DNA of 64,000 nucleotides. It comes from Siderastrea siderea (taxonomy: Eukaryota; Cnidaria; Anthozoa; Scleractinia; Rhizangiidae). The position numbers were made by a program, and so were the translations under genes. Within the stretch, counting starts at the first letter, position 1. Each line of letters opens with the position of its first letter. The stretch spans positions 23,157,186 to 23,221,185 of the forward strand of contig OZ034968.1 of assembly GCA_964030785.1 (NCBI GenBank), read 5' to 3'. The notes beneath the pieces are model-generated. The model had not been told where the DNA came from, searched no databases, and worked only from the letters and a program-made list of their open reading frames with translations. This document shows, one piece after another, positions 10,586 through 23,346 of the stretch.

Positions 10586-10880
10586 TTTCTGGCCTTTTCG
10601 TTTTCTTCTTTTTCTTCTCTTTTCCTTTTCTTCTCTCTTCTCTTTTCCTTTTCTTCTCTCTTCTCTTTTCCTTTTCTTCTCTCTTCTTTTTTCCTTTTCT
10701 TCTCTCTTCTGTTATCCTTCTCTTCTCTCTTCTGTTATCCTTTTATGCTCTCTTCTCCTTCTTCTTTTATTCTTTTATTTTACTTCTTCTTCTTCTTTTA
10801 TTCTCCTTTTCTTCTTTATTCTCTTTTCTTTTTCTTCTTTCTTCTATTTTCCTTTTCTTCTTCTTTTTTTCTTCAAATGT
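10586..10880. repeat. Pyrimidine-rich (CTTTTC/CTTCTC)n tract
   Basis: Almost 300 bases of C and T on the + strand in imperfect 10-25-bp repeats. The 107-aa Phe/Ser/Leu ORF across it is an artefact of the composition. Confidence 0.85.
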
Positions 10881-10896
10881 TAGTTTAACCTGTTGA

Positions 10897-12033
10897 GAAT
10901 AAAGTGATGTGTATAATAATTTTGAGTTGATGGTCTAGTGCAGAGTTGATGGTCTAATACTTCTTTTAAGCGGTCACTCCCTATATAGCGGTCAGATACC
11001 ACAGTTCCAACAAAAGTTGCCAGTAAATCACTACAGAACCTCCAAAACGGCACTTCTGTTACGTGGCCGCAGCCGGCTTCATGTCATCGATATAAAATCA
11101 CCCATTAACCGGCCAGGAAACCATTTTGGCTTTTTTCAAAGCCAGTTGTTCTGTAAAAGTTCAAACTTCGAGCCGAACAATCCGAGAGTGACTCTGTAAG
11201 AACGGCGTTACAGTTAGGTAGATAAAATAAAATTTTCTGTCGTGTGTTCACGTTCTACTTAAAACTAAGTCATTTCACGTTGTTGTTTTGTAGAGTACGG
11301 CAAAGAAATGTACCAAAATCTGTATCGCACATGCAGGGTCTTTGTTTTGGTAATTAAATCTTTTGTTTTGTGACGTTCTCTTAAGCCGTTGCCGTCGTGT
11401 TTGCTTAAGTTCCCTTATTTCGTAGTGAGGGGGTGGATGCAAGGGGGTCACTATGCTCGTTCAAATGGCCGGATCAAACGAATAACAGATTTCGTTTAAC
11501 AAAGAATGCAGTGTGTAATTTCCGCTTTTCGAGAAACAGTTTAAAATTCGCTTTGTTCTTTTCTTTCCAATACTGGCAGGTTACGAATAGCCCTAATCCT
11601 TGTTAATCAGTTCGAATCAATCCAGGCCAGATTGTACAAGCTAGGATGTGCAGTGCAAACCTAATTTTTTGTTTAAAATAGCTACCTCGTCATGAAAAGC
11701 CTTTTTATTTACAACACCCACCGGGAAAACGGCTGTGTGATACTGTCAACTTGATCATCGGGCTATTATGTCCATATTAAACCAAAACTAACACAAGAAT
11801 GAAAGAACAAAGAAGGAATAGTTTCATTTGCTTCGGCTTGTACTTTCAGACGCAATTTAATGGAAATTTTATTGCAATTTTCCGAAATTTATGCAACGGT
11901 TTCCATAAGGTGCCTCAACTCTCTTGCGCAGAAAATCACCCCTAGTTTACACGCGCAAAAAATCGCAGAACAAATCGCGAGAAAAATCCCCTGTTTAAAC
12001 GGACCTTTACAACACACTTCTGCCAGTGTTAAT
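10897..12033. other. No gene seen
   Basis: Mixed-composition DNA with short ORFs only and no splice-bounded exon recognised. Confidence 0.35.
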
Positions 12034-12035
12034 TA

Positions 12036-12557
12036 CAGTCAAAGCTCTCCTTGCGACCACTCTCGTAAGCGACCAGCTCTAGTTAGGGCTAGCATTGTGA
12101 AACCCCGTTTGACTTGTCACCTAAACTCTGTAATGAAAAGCTCTCGTAAGCGACCGCTCCCGTAAGTGACCGCGTCCACTTTTGTGAATTACCAACGGGC
12201 TTTTTCCATTGTGTTTAAGTTCTCGTAAGCGACCACTCGGTTAACACTTTAATAAAAGCACTCGGTTCTTGTTCAAATTTAGAGTAATACATAACAAAAG
12301 TGCTTATGGTTCTTTGACTTGTACTCTTCACGGACCTCTTCGTGATACGCAATAAAAAAAACTATTTAATATTATTACTACAAAACTATAAGTAACCACT
12401 AACATACGCCAAGCTTTACACTAAAGGCTCTTTTAGGCGACAACTCTATTGTTTCATCGCGTGGTCGCTTACGAGAGCCCATTCTCGTAAGCGACCAGCT
12501 CTAGTTGCGACCAGTTTTCTGAATTCCCGAGGTGGTCGCTTACGAGAGCTTCGACTG
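12036..12557. mobile_element. MITE with 'ctcgtaagcgacc' internal repeats
   Basis: The ends are CAGTCAAAGCTCTC on the left and GAGAGCTTCGACTG on the right, with TA on both sides (12034-12035, 12558-12559). The motif CTCGTAAGCGACC and its complement recur at least seven times inside, grouped toward both ends, so the element can fold back extensively. TA duplication and a CAGT-type end fit a non-autonomous Tc1/mariner (pogo-like) element. Confidence 0.8.
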
Positions 12558-15160
12558 TACAATAATTATAATTGTATCTTTTTGCCTACAATTTGATATC
12601 TTCTCTATTATTCTCCATTGTGGATAGGAACGAAATCCTGAAACCGGCTTTGTTTAGTTTCAGAAAAGTTATCTAGTGAATCCAAAGAACTTTAGAAAAT
12701 CTCTGGGTTTTTTTAATTTCGCAGAAAAAGTGGGGGGCCAAGCCCTTCCCCTCCATTGGCCCCTCCCCCTGCGCAGTCCCTGTCAAGTTTATCTTCATCG
12801 GATCACTTCAGAACGCTTTCCCCAGAGTCTAGATCAGGGCGGAAAAAGGTTGAGCGATGAAACGAGCGTGTCCGAGCAAAAAGGTGTGATGCAGTGGACT
12901 GGGATCAAATTAGGTGCTAGATCAAAATTGAGATCAAAATGGTTGCCTGCTTGGGTTTCCTCCATAATCCTGATAAAGTTCCCGAAAAACGCCGACTTTG
13001 GGTTATCTTTTCTTTGTCTTATCCGCCTTGATCTATGCTAAAAAACTGCCTAAAAACGAGCAGAGTAAAGTAAAAAGATGGAAAATGGCGTTTGCATGAC
13101 GCGTGGCAGGACGCGTATTTATAATGCGTGCAGCTCGTGCAAGGTTAATCAGGACACGTCCCTGATTAATTAATTAAATCAAATCAACATGAACACAGCG
13201 CTTCTTCTTCTTCTTCTTTTTTCTCAAAACCTCTCCTATGCTTGTCTGTTTCTTTAGGAACTACAAATAGAATTGCTCCTTAGTTTAGACGGTTTTCACT
13301 GCCATGTTTTTGTGAGATAAAGGGAGGAGAAATCTTTAAACTTAATTTCACTTTTAATTTGTTTATGTACAGTTGACGGCGTTGCGACGAATCATCGCCA
13401 TGGCGCGTTGCAAGGAGGCAAAGTTTAAAGCTTCAAAACGCCACTATCTCCAAATATCTCCAGCTAATTTTTATTATGTTATGTAAAATTTATCGACCTT
13501 TAAAATATGTAAGATTTAGGGTGGAGTAATTTGGAGCTTTTGTAAAAGGGACGATGAAAGACAACCATGTCATGTTTTGCGGCAAGAGCAAGCATTCGAC
13601 ACCGTCAAATTGAGCTCATTTTTAGCCAACCTACTGTGAAGAAGATTGGCTTATATGCACGCAGACATAAACATTTTAAGCTGTGAGCCAGGACTGTGAA
13701 AAAACGTTTTAATCATAGTGCACGGCTGGCTGCAAAATAAAGAAAGAAAATGAAATTTCCGGTTTGTTGAAAGGTAAATTTTGCCGGCTACCAAACGCAC
13801 CGGAAGCGCGGAAAGAGCGCTCGTGCCAGTCCTTCTCCGCATCACACATCGCTTGAAGAGCGGACTGCTCGTTTCATCGCCCAACCTTTCCCCCCCCTGG
13901 TCTAGATCAAACATCTTAAGACTTCAATGAAGTGGCAGTTGAAGTTCCAGTGTACCCTACAAGCTTCCTCTAGTGTGAAAAGCTTTAAAACAAACAGAGA
14001 AAAGATCTTGCAACGATTTTGTTGAAACTCTCAAGTTGGAGGTGATAAGTTCTCGTTTAAAATTTGGTCTCAACCGCAGAATTACTTTCGTGTGGTAGGC
14101 AGTTTGCCTAGCCAACACTCATGAGACATCTTGTTTTATTGAATATACGTTTCATGGCTTACCACGAAGCCACTTTTTTGACGAAATTGAAACAAAAACC
14201 ACGACAATCCGTTTTTCTGTCGCAAGATGCACTGTGACAGTTGTGGCTCACAGTCCACGTGGCTTGCTTTTGAGAAGGAAGAAAGGGAAAATATTGCAAA
14301 TTTATCCCACCGATCGCGTGGAAAAAACGTCAAGGAGCATAAGTAGCTCGTGGCGATTCGCCAATCCTAGAGGCGCGAAGCCATTTCAATAACGCTTCAA
14401 GCGTTTTGCAGAAAGCATCAGGCAACGAAAACAGTGTTGTCGTTGCCTGATGATTTCTGCAAAAGAGGTCCTGTATTTTTGTAGATCAGCCGAGGATCGT
14501 GTGACTGAATGTTTAGACACAATTCCTAACCAAGCAGAGTCGCAAGCTTGTGTCCACGTGCAACATGCTTGGTATTAAAGTTAAAAGCAACTTACTTACT
14601 TGATCTCAGCTCCTTGCTCAGTGCTGCAACAGAATGCTTGGTTCTCTTTGACCTCTTTCAAAACAACTCCTGGTGTCATCTCAGTAACACTGCTTCTTTG
14701 TTTGTGAACCCCTTAGGTGTGAATGGCGCATGTGAATAACCGGAAGTCAGAAATTCTCACAAGATTTCCACGTAAAATCTTCAGTGCTGTTAAAAAAAGC
14801 CTTTTGACGATTTCTGTCTTTACGTAGAAATGCCAAACGAATAAAGAAATATTTTTAGATGCATGGAACATGTATAACATAGCGATTTAACTCGCTATTA
14901 AAGTCCACGCAGGTCGAGGACGCCACGTCAGCACATATAGTGCTGGAAGAGACGGAGATAGAGTTCCCCTTGTTCCTTTCCTTCCAGAGTACTCAAGAGC
15001 TAGAGGCACTTAGTTTGGCTATGTTTTCATCGCACACAGTCAAATTATTTAGAAATAGTGCCATATTTCCTCTACTTAGCCCCCTCAGACTGGGGCCTAA
15101 ATAGAGGAAACATGGTAGCATGCCAATATGAAATCAGACCTGAAAGAAGCATGGTGCTTA
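12558..15160. other. No gene; weak inverted repeat about 12826-12890 / 13840-13910
   Basis: Two stretches containing 'tctagatca', 'aggttg.gcgatgaaacgag' and 'gtgtgatgc' lie in opposite orientation about 1 kb apart, suggesting a decayed inverted-repeat element. A (CTT)n tract is at 13202-13222. No gene was recognised. Confidence 0.4.
14404..14464. repeat. Perfect-class hairpin, arms about 24 bp
   Basis: Arms at 14404-14427 and 14441-14464 (TTTTGCAGAAA.CATCAGGC and its complement) with a 13-base loop. The 'catcaggcaacg/cgttgcctgatg' word is shared in part with the long-TIR element near 54098 and 56715. Confidence 0.7.
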
Positions 15161-15429
15161 TACTTAGGTTAATTTTTTTTTCGTATAAAAGTGCTGAATT
15201 TTTGCAAGTGGCCTATAATTTAACCAAGAAACATTTCTCCGGGTCTTTTTTTCGCGGATTTGTGCTCCGTTTTCGAGAAAACGAGGCCAAAAAGACGAGG
15301 CGGCTTCCTTTTCAAAAAAACAGAAACCAAAAGAAACGCCTCAATCCTTTGTCCATGTAAAACAATTAAACGCAACGAAGCGGCACAAAAGACGCTTCAA
15401 AATCTGCTATGTATATTTTAAAATTAACG

Positions 15430-15530
15430 CAGTGTGTCGTGGTACCATTGATGGCGCAAAACGAAGGCGTAGTATTCTCCCATGCGTTATCAGATCGCTT
15501 CGCGACGTCGGTTCGAGTCTGGGTACCGTC
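15430..15530 (+). repeat. tRNA-like promoter segment inside copy A
   Basis: It contains 'gatggcgcaaaacg' (A-box-like) and 'cggttcgagtctgg' (B-box), followed by T runs. The reverse-complement counterpart is at about 52300-52400. Probably the pol III head of a SINE forming part of the larger repeat. Confidence 0.5.
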
Positions 15531-16315
15531 GTAATTTTTTCTTTCTTTCTTTCTTTCTTGTTCCGTCTGCTTGCTCGATTACGGCGGCAAAATCGCAAAG
15601 CGGTGCGTTCGAGATGTATCAGTTAAAAAATTTTACGCTATATTTTCGATCGGGACAAACATGACCTGACTCATTAATTTTTGACAACCACCGCATAAAA
15701 GTAGATGAGCAAGTTGACATTTTCGGCTAAACGTACCATTAATTCGCTTGTGCAGTCGTTTCACTGCTAGATTGAATCGGGACAAATACGTAATTATAAA
15801 GACGCAAGCGATAAGTTCGACTCGAAGACCTTCCGCCAAATAATTCCAGAGAAATCGCAAGCATTCGGACAGTCAACATTTACAGCGAAAGATTCTGTTA
15901 AGTTGTTGAAATCTTAGTTGACATTGTTGCTTTTTCTATGTGCAGTTTGAACCGCCTAGATTTCAGAGAGCGAAATAAACATCTGAAAGGCGGTTCAAGA
16001 TAATCAGCGAGAGTGCGCGCCATTGTACGCAAGACTATTTTAGCGTGACATCACGAGTAACATTATTTTTAGAAGTATAAACTTATTTTAGCGACAAAGG
16101 GTAGCAACCATTCCGTTTTTCGCGCAAAAATGTCAGAAGTGACGGTTTGGTTCAATTTTTGTTCTCAAAATTGCCTCATGTATTGTATGTATGTTTCAAT
16201 TTGTTCAAAGAACGCTGACGTGAGTTTTCCCTCGGGTTTGCGCTTTGCAAGAAGAACAAGGTCTGAAATTCAGCCGGCTTCGTTTGTAAAAGAAACTCAA
16301 ACCGTAATCAAATTA

Positions 16316-16440
16316 GCCTGTTCCAGGCGTTCAGATAGTGGAGGGCGAGCGAAAAATAAAGCGAGCGAAAGAGCGGGAAAAAACGAGGGGAGACTGGGGG
16401 AGAGGACGTGCTCCACTATCTGAACGCCTGGAACAGGCTA
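16316..16440. mobile_element. 125-bp fold-back MITE inserted in copy A
   Basis: The terminal repeats GCCTGTTCCAGGCGTTCAGA and its complement pair over about 27 bases. The direct repeat TAATCAAATTA lies at 16305-16315 and 16441-16451. Copy B has a single TAATTTGATTA at 51468-51478 with no insert, so this is a clean empty-site comparison. An 10-11-bp duplication fits Mutator-like MITEs. A related terminus (CTGAACGCCTGGAACCGGCT) lies at 41874-41893. Confidence 0.85.
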
Positions 16441-17800
16441 TAATCAAATTAGCACTGTAAAAGAGTGAACTCAACGAAGCAGGACGAGCCGAAAACCAGT
16501 CAATTACATTATTTCCCTTTGCGTAGTATTTGCTTGTTTGTTAGTTTTTTTCCAGTCCAGCCTCCTCATAATAAAGCGCTTTTCTGTGCAAAATGAAAGG
16601 AGCTGCAAACCAAGGTGTCATCACTGTCAACATCGTTTCGGGTGTTTATAATCAAAGCCATCAGTTTAAATGTCGATTTGGTAACAGCGGCGAGGGATGC
16701 TTTAAACGATTTTGCTGCAAAAGCGTGCAGATTTGGCATCTAACTGCCGCTTATTGTGCACGCGGTAGTCTTTTAGTTAGATGACCAAGGAATTTCTTTT
16801 TTTTTTCTTAAAAAAAGAAACTTGTAGAAGTTGCTACTAAAATTTCAATACCACTTTAAATTTGCGAAGAGATCATGTTAAAAAAAATCAGCCCACAGCC
16901 AATCAAGACGAACATCGAGCAGGTTTAAAAAATTAAATTGTGACTGTTTGGCAGGACGCTTCAGCTAGAAATTGTTTTTCACACTGTTTGCTGGCCGGTT
17001 CGAATTCCATCTATAAAATCATATTTATTATAATTTTCTATTTTGCCTATTCCTTAGGCTGCAAAACAGTGCGTATTTTTTGCGTGTTCAGTCGTATGTA
17101 CGCGCACTGGCTGAAGTGTGCGAGGAAATGGAAAGTGAGACTGGGGAGAGCATTCGCCCTTGGGCAAGTGAGCCTCGCGCGTGACAATCCACGCTTTCGG
17201 CGCTGCGCATCTCGTGAGTTCGCACTATTGCCGATTCGTGTGTCCTTGAATTTCAAGGAAAAAGACGACTGTTTTGTCGGTTACTGCACTCATTGAATCA
17301 TTCAAACCCTCACCATCCAGGACAAACGTTTATTACAAACAAACAAAAATGCAAAAGACAACTGAAGAGAAAATTCCCACCCTTGAAGATGTCAGATGGT
17401 GTTCTGGCTCAGCAACAGGGGGTAGTGTTCCAGAAGCGGAACTCTTTGCAGCTCTTGTTTTTCTTGATCTTGGTGTTGTTGGTCTTGCTGTTCCCTATTC
17501 TTGAGTCGAAAAATTTGCGACACAGAAAACAGTGCCAATTTTTCTTTTTTTTTATCAAAGTGGGAACTTTTCCTTTGAATGAGTACCAGGTAAACCAGCT
17601 AAATAAACCATCGATTTGGCAAGAAAATGTCAATGCCTCTTTTGTATGTAACTGGCAAAATTGGTTGCAATTTCCAAATGAGGCCCGTCGAAATCCGTTG
17701 TTATCAAAGCCCGGAGGCCCGCCGGGATCGCTTGGCGAAAAAGCTGATTAAATCAAGACTTGTTTGAGTCCTCAAATCACCTCGGCCACGGCTGTCGCTT

Positions 17801-19456
17801 AAGACAAATTTTAGGGAGCTTTCGGTCTCTTAAGCTTAAAATTAAGGAGCCTTAGCTCCCAGCTGGTGATATCTCATACCAATATTAAATATTTTGCTGA
17901 CATTCAGTGAAAAGGCCTAAAAATCCTATTAGAGATATGTATAATCACAGTGCTAAAGATTATTGATACCCGTTGTACAAGTTTCATAGAAAGTAGTGTT
18001 TGAACTAAGGTGTTCATGTATATATCATATTCTCTTTTATCATGGTCGGGATGAGAAGGTTAGGTATACTATCTGCACGAAAACTGAAGCGATTACTACT
18101 TTACACTTGTAACTTAAGGTCCCCAGGCTACTGTGGGAGAATGACACTTTCTATGACTTTTCTTAAAGATGACATCAAAGTTAATAATGAAGCCAACTTT
18201 TGTTTGACCGAGCCGGATATAAATATCTTTTTCATTTTATGACAGGAACCTTTGCTCGCAACTTTTACTTGTCAACATTTGTTTTAGTAATTGCGTTAAA
18301 TGAATGTCGGCAGGATATGTACCATCGAGTTGTTGTGGAGAGTTCAACTTTAAAACTAGGGGGTAAACCGTTTATCCATAAAGTCCACCAAGAATGTCGC
18401 TTTAAATCAAATTAAATTCATGTGACCCGTACAACCCCCAACTGAACGATGTAAGCAGGTCAGGGCTCATTTGTAACAATATTAGTTTATTTTTCGTTAA
18501 TAATATTTTACTACAACACTAAGCAATAAGTGTGAAGAAGAATGATTACGGTATTGATTGTATCGTTTTTGTTCTAGCGCTACATCACATTCAAAGAATA
18601 TGACTGAAATGTCATACAGTTAGAGAGTAACCCCCACGTAACTGTAATTTATGATTAAACTTAAAACCCCTGTATCATAGACGACCTAAACAAAATTACT
18701 GGTACCGAAAATGACAGTTGACTGAGGTTGCACCCCAGTAAGCGACAGAAGCAATAATATTTTTAAGACATTCATTCCAATTATTTTTTATACTAGCCTT
18801 TGTTGAAAACGATACTTTGAACTAACATAGTTACCGAAAAATTGCCAAAGCATTTTTCATTGAAAATTTACAGATCAAAACAAAGCTATCGATTTTATAC
18901 GTTAAAGACTATTTTCTACATATCTACAATTGCGACCAGGTCGAAAAACGACGTAATCCTACTAAGGCTCCCAAAATGACTAAAGCACTGGTAATTGACT
19001 GTTTTTTAATCGGTAGAAGTTACAAATTAAAACTTAATGACATCTCTCTACATATTACTGATGTACATCTCAAGCCGGATGTAATAAGATTTGTTGCATT
19101 TCAAGACAATTTTCAAACCAAGGTGGAAGCCATTTCTATTACTTAATTTGTAGAAAAGAACCAAAAAAAATCAAAAGCCGAAGCTGGCTTTCAGGCGGCT
19201 CAACGATTGTCGAAGTTGTCGTGATGTTATTCCAAAATACCCATTACTGCAGTTGCTACTTCCTATATCTTAAATCTTATTTTCAAGAACACTTTTCATG
19301 CGGGAATTTCTTTAACTGAACCGACATTGAGGATTTCGACGATAGTATAAATGGTCGAAGAGTGGTTATTCCTTAACAAAACTCAAAATTGTATCGAGAA
19401 TATGAGTTATACTATAGTCCACCTTAAACCTAATTTTTAAAAAAAATTCGAAATGT
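17801..19456. other. AT-rich spacer downstream of the DUF7869-like gene
   Basis: This is the 3' flank of the minus-strand gene ending at 19457. No exon, RNA gene or complete mobile element was recognised. Confidence 0.4.
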
Positions 19457-22400
19457 CTAGTCGTCGAGATCCTCATTGTCAGTTGAGTCATCGTCCGGTA
19501 GACCCGTGTTACCGCTTAACCTCAGGTAAAATTGTCGCTGCGGTTCAGGAACGTGGTCAGATGCAAGTGTCTTTAAGTCTTTCACCTTTTTAGGTTTCAG
19601 CAAAATCTCGGATTGATACAGTTGTCTTGGTCTGGTAGCTTGGTCTGCGGGTACTGGCCTCCGAACTAAGATCTTCTTCCAAGGTTCTTCTTTGCTGAAC
19701 CCGTACCTAACCCATACTTCGTCTGGGTGATGCTTCATAATGATCTTTCCGCTTTCGGGATCTTTCTCCTCCCCCCAGCCGAAGTTCATCCAGTGAACGT
19801 CGCGCAGCAGGACGCGATTGCCTTCGTTGTCTCTGTTGATTGGACGGTAACGGTCTTTGGCGTGCGTTTTCCAGTCCAGGAAGTCTTCTCTCTGCATTGC
19901 CGTTGCAATAAATGGTTTCCTTAAGTTCGCTTCCCTGATTACCTCCACCCAGTCCTCGGGAAGGTACACCACGGCACTCCTCTTCCTTTTTTCAATTTGA
20001 CTGAAATCCGTGTCATTTTCTAAGAAGGTGTGCCCTCGTTCCAGATACTTGTGGTCGATTCGTTCATATACTCCATTTCTGTGTAGTTCCATGAAAAAAC
20101 TAATAACTGTAGAGTTCTTGTTCTGGCCGCCGCAGCCATCTGAGTAGCTCACAAGTGACCTATGAATGAAAAGTAGATTGTCAAGTTTCACTTGATTTAA
20201 ACTTAAACTCCCCACCTTCTGTGGCATTTGACTCATTGGCTTGCCCCAACAGCTCTCGTATTAATACCTTTTATATTTGGTTCTAATTAATCTTAGTCTA
20301 CAAAACGTCAGGGCGAAAAAACAACTTTAAACAACAGATCCCGTATAGTTTGCTACTTTCTAGGGCTCGATACTTTATGAGTACAGTTTTCATGTCTTAT
20401 CGTCTACTTTGGTAAAGACTTTCTGTAAACTTATTCGTCACTGTCTTCTCTGTTTTCACTATTAATAGAAAGTTAAGGTGTAAGAGCATTAAATAGGCGG
20501 CAAGTAATGTCAAAAACGAAATGCGTGTCGCAACCTCTATCATTGTGAAAGAATTTTTGAATTAATATGTATTTAAAGTTCCCATCCATTCCTTAGTGGT
20601 TTTAAAAATGAGGTTAAAATATGAATTTTTTGTATACTCCTGTCCTGTCTAATAATTACTGGAGCGTCAAACTCGTACCAAAATGCGCCGTATCTTGAAA
20701 GAAGCAAGTCACTTATCCCCTGACAAGTATTGTTAAAGGAAATGGAACTAACCTTGCTCCCGATTTGAACTCGGTCAGGTACTTGCTGAGGCACGATACG
20801 ATCTCGGACGAACCCCGCTTGGCGGTTGTCTCGTCCCACACGAACATGTAACCTTGATTGGTTACGCAATTATGAACTCCACAATTGTAGACCGATAACT
20901 GGCGCAGGTAGAAGGCAATGTTGATGTGCAGGTGTGGAGTGGGCAGAACTTGTTGAAGATCGAAGGTAATCATGTCTACCGCGTCTTTTGAATTGGCGTC
21001 GTCTCCAATGGTCCGCGATTTCCCCTCCCAGCTCTTTATGGCAGCCTCTTTATCACTCTTCTTACTTTTGTAACCAGCGTCTCCCATCTCTTGATGGATT
21101 CTCCTTTCCTCGAGAAGCTGTGCCATGTCGCTTTCTGAACAGGACAAAAGGGCCAGTTCCAGGGCTTCGCATCTGGTGCAGGTGTCGGTTCTGGGCAGCC
21201 CAAAACCCAAGTTAAACTCGGAATTAAAAATATCCCTGTAGTAAAACAGGGATACCTTGGGTTTAATTGGTGGCGGAATCGGATGTCTGTTTTCCTGTTT
21301 GCACCTACAAAGATAAAAAACATTTTCCATGTTTCAAAGCGACGAAGCAGGAAGGAAGATAAAGGAATAGAAGAAGGAAAGTTGAGTGTATATGTAGCAA
21401 AAGTATACTCGTACCCACACCAGAGTACCTCATCTAAGTTAACGAGACGCCTTCCTTCGAGCACGGGTGGGGTGGGGGGGGGGGGTGGGGTCGGCGTTGG
21501 TCAGGGGCATTCCCTATAGAATTAACATATTAAGGTGTGCGCCGATACAAAAACTGTGGGTTTTGGTGCCGCCTTGTTTTTGATTTGGTTTAGATTCTAC
21601 CGTTTTGGCCTGAACTGATGTATTTTCTGCGACTGCTCTGAAATAGCGTGTACGTTACCGTCTTGCAGGATAAAAAGGAGTTGAAGTCTGATTTTGGATA
21701 TAAATATTTATGTAATTTAGTCTGAAAGGTAGTTCCCAGGTCGGAAGATGAACTGATAGTTTGTTTTTAGTCATGCGCAGCACAACTACCCAAAAACGTA
21801 ACAGTTACCCTCACCTCCTCCCAGCCTTGTAGTCACCTTTTGGTAGCTGCTCAGGGTCCCTATTCCCATGTACATACGACCAAATTAGATTATCCCTGGT
21901 TAACTATTTACCTTATTATTTCTCTGTTTCTGTGAGAAACATTTGGCTCGTGCAGGTAAATGTACATCTGATACATTCTGTTAACTGACAACTCTGGTGA
22001 GAGGTACCTCTTGTTGGGGTTTTTCTCTCTGGAGTAATGCGAGGTCTGCCTTGGGAATGAATTGATGTGATCTTTGACCTACGTTAAAGAGAAAAATGTT
22101 AGCAAAGAGGCAAGAGGGGCGCATTTTAACTCATAATTATACTGCATTTGGTTATGTACAATGAACGACATTTTCGCTTACGTTCTCTCGATCAGCAGTA
22201 CTGCCACTATCTAACCCGCATCCTCTCTAACATCAAAGCTAACTATTGTTACTCTCCGTATACATTAAAGAGACATTTGCACTTCATGCACACGCAGCGT
22301 CATAAATTTGGAAAGTCAGAGATCTTATTTACTTCACAGAAGCAGTGATTTAACTTGCTCCTTACACAGCGAGGCTTCCTTTTGTTTTACCTGCTTTTTT

Positions 22401-23346
22401 AGTTCCTCAGATATTTTGTGTGGGCGGTTATTGTGGCGTCCTCTCATATCAGTGGGGGCAGCTTTCGAACGAATGGTTTTCATTCGAGTTTCTGTTATGC
22501 CATGGATGGAAATAAAGGCTTCCCTGCAAACCTGAAAATAATGAATGATATGGCGTAAGATAACATTAACATAACAAGTATTTTTACACGATTAGAATTA
22601 AAGCATTAAATGCTTGCGGGGTTGTGTATAACAGCTAATGAGGAATGTAATTAAATATATAGAATCAGTATAAAAGTATGGAATGAGTTATTTTACATCT
22701 GACAAACTTTAAAATCGGGTATGTTCTTTAAGAGTGTCTGAATAAGAAGAAACGTTATAGTCCTAGAAAAGTTTAAGAAGGCTGGAGTTCACTTAGGAAA
22801 AAACTATAGTGGACGTTATAACGAACGCTGGTATAGCGAAGACCTCGGTATAACGGACGATATTCTTAAGCCCAGCAGTAGTAGAATTTATGGAAAAGAA
22901 CCTCGATATAACGGAGCCCCGTTATAACGAAAACATTTTTCCAGTCCCTTGGCACTTTGTTATATAAGGGCTCCGCAGTATCACTGTTGACTAAATCCCA
23001 TACCTGTATCCTCTTAAGGTCAGAAGTTTGGACATAATAGCTGTATGACAACGAACGTTTCCTCTCCTTCTCTGCCTTATTCACTCCTTTGCAGCCACCA
23101 GCGCCGAGGCGTTTCGGCTCTTCACCGATGACGAGTCCTCGCAGGTACATGTTTTGGACGGTGGTATCTCCCATACTGTTAATGGTCTCTAGTATGTGCC
23201 GCCTTTCACCTTCGTTCACTTTGTGAAAGCATTCTCTTCTGCATCTACAAGGTGGCCCGGTTTTTCTGGCTGGGATGTGTCTACCTTTGTAGTCCGTGGT
23301 AGCTTCACCTTGCGCCAAAGCAATTTTACGAGCGTTCCTTTTCCAA
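19457..23346 (-). CDS. Spliced transposase-like gene with RNase-H-like (DUF7869-type) core; five exons found, 5' end missing
   Basis: Exons on the minus strand: 23004-23346, 22391-22531, 21912-22078, 20753-21304 and 19457-20159. All borders are AG/GT and every phase agrees (0, 0, 2, 2), giving about 634 codons. Exon 1 has a basic start (WKRNARK) and a Cys-rich PPCRCRRECFHKV module that looks zinc-binding. Exons 2-3 have VCREAF.SIHGI and RYLSPELSVNRMYQMYI. Exon 4 has SEFNLGFGLPRTDTCTRCE, a FDLQQVLPTPHL strand and VWDETTAKRGSSEI. Exon 5 has LVSYSDGCGGQNKN. The aspartates in FDLQQ, WDE and YSDGC are spaced like an RNase-H/DDE core (inference). Proteins with this order are widespread in invertebrates and probably derive from a transposon; biochemical function is unknown. 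No stop or frameshift interrupts the exons. Exon 1 begins at a splice acceptor, so at least one upstream exon exists beyond 23346. Confidence 0.85.
21470..21492. repeat. G-rich run in an intron
   Basis: A nearly uninterrupted G tract (GGTGGGG followed by ten or more G) in intron 3 of the DUF7869-like gene; replication-slippage prone. Confidence 0.7.
22800..22995. mobile_element. Degenerate Tigger-type MITE in intron 1 of the DUF7869-like gene
   Basis: Repeated 'gttataacg' and 'cgatataacgga' words in both orientations, with ends 'actatagtggac' and 'agtatcactgtt', resemble pogo/Tigger terminal regions. The right end lies only about 8 bases from the donor site of the 23004-23346 exon. Confidence 0.5.

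Larger units (their letters stand above)
15161..17800 (+). repeat. Dispersed 2.5-kb repeat, copy A
   Basis: Homologous, in the opposite orientation, to about 50150-52690. Matching landmarks in order are: a T-run and 'gtgctgaatttttgcaagtgg' at the left edge, a tRNA-like segment with B-box (about 15505-15520), a (CTTT)n tract, the 'gaccgcctagatttcagagagcg' region, 'MSEVTVWFNF' and 'MKFKDTRIG' translations on opposite strands, and an 'MSDGVLA' end segment near 17389. Similarity looks about 85-92 percent by eye. Neither copy keeps a long ORF, so it is non-autonomous. The class is not determined. Confidence 0.8.

Noticed and set aside
10573..10896. 107-aa Phe/Leu/Ser-rich ORF that looks like a multi-pass membrane protein
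   Set aside because: It is the translation of a pure pyrimidine tract.
17047..17256. MKFKDTRIG... ORF repeated at 50654-50869
   Set aside because: Repeated with copies A and B of the dispersed element. It is short, overlaps other ORFs and shows no clear codon-level constraint.
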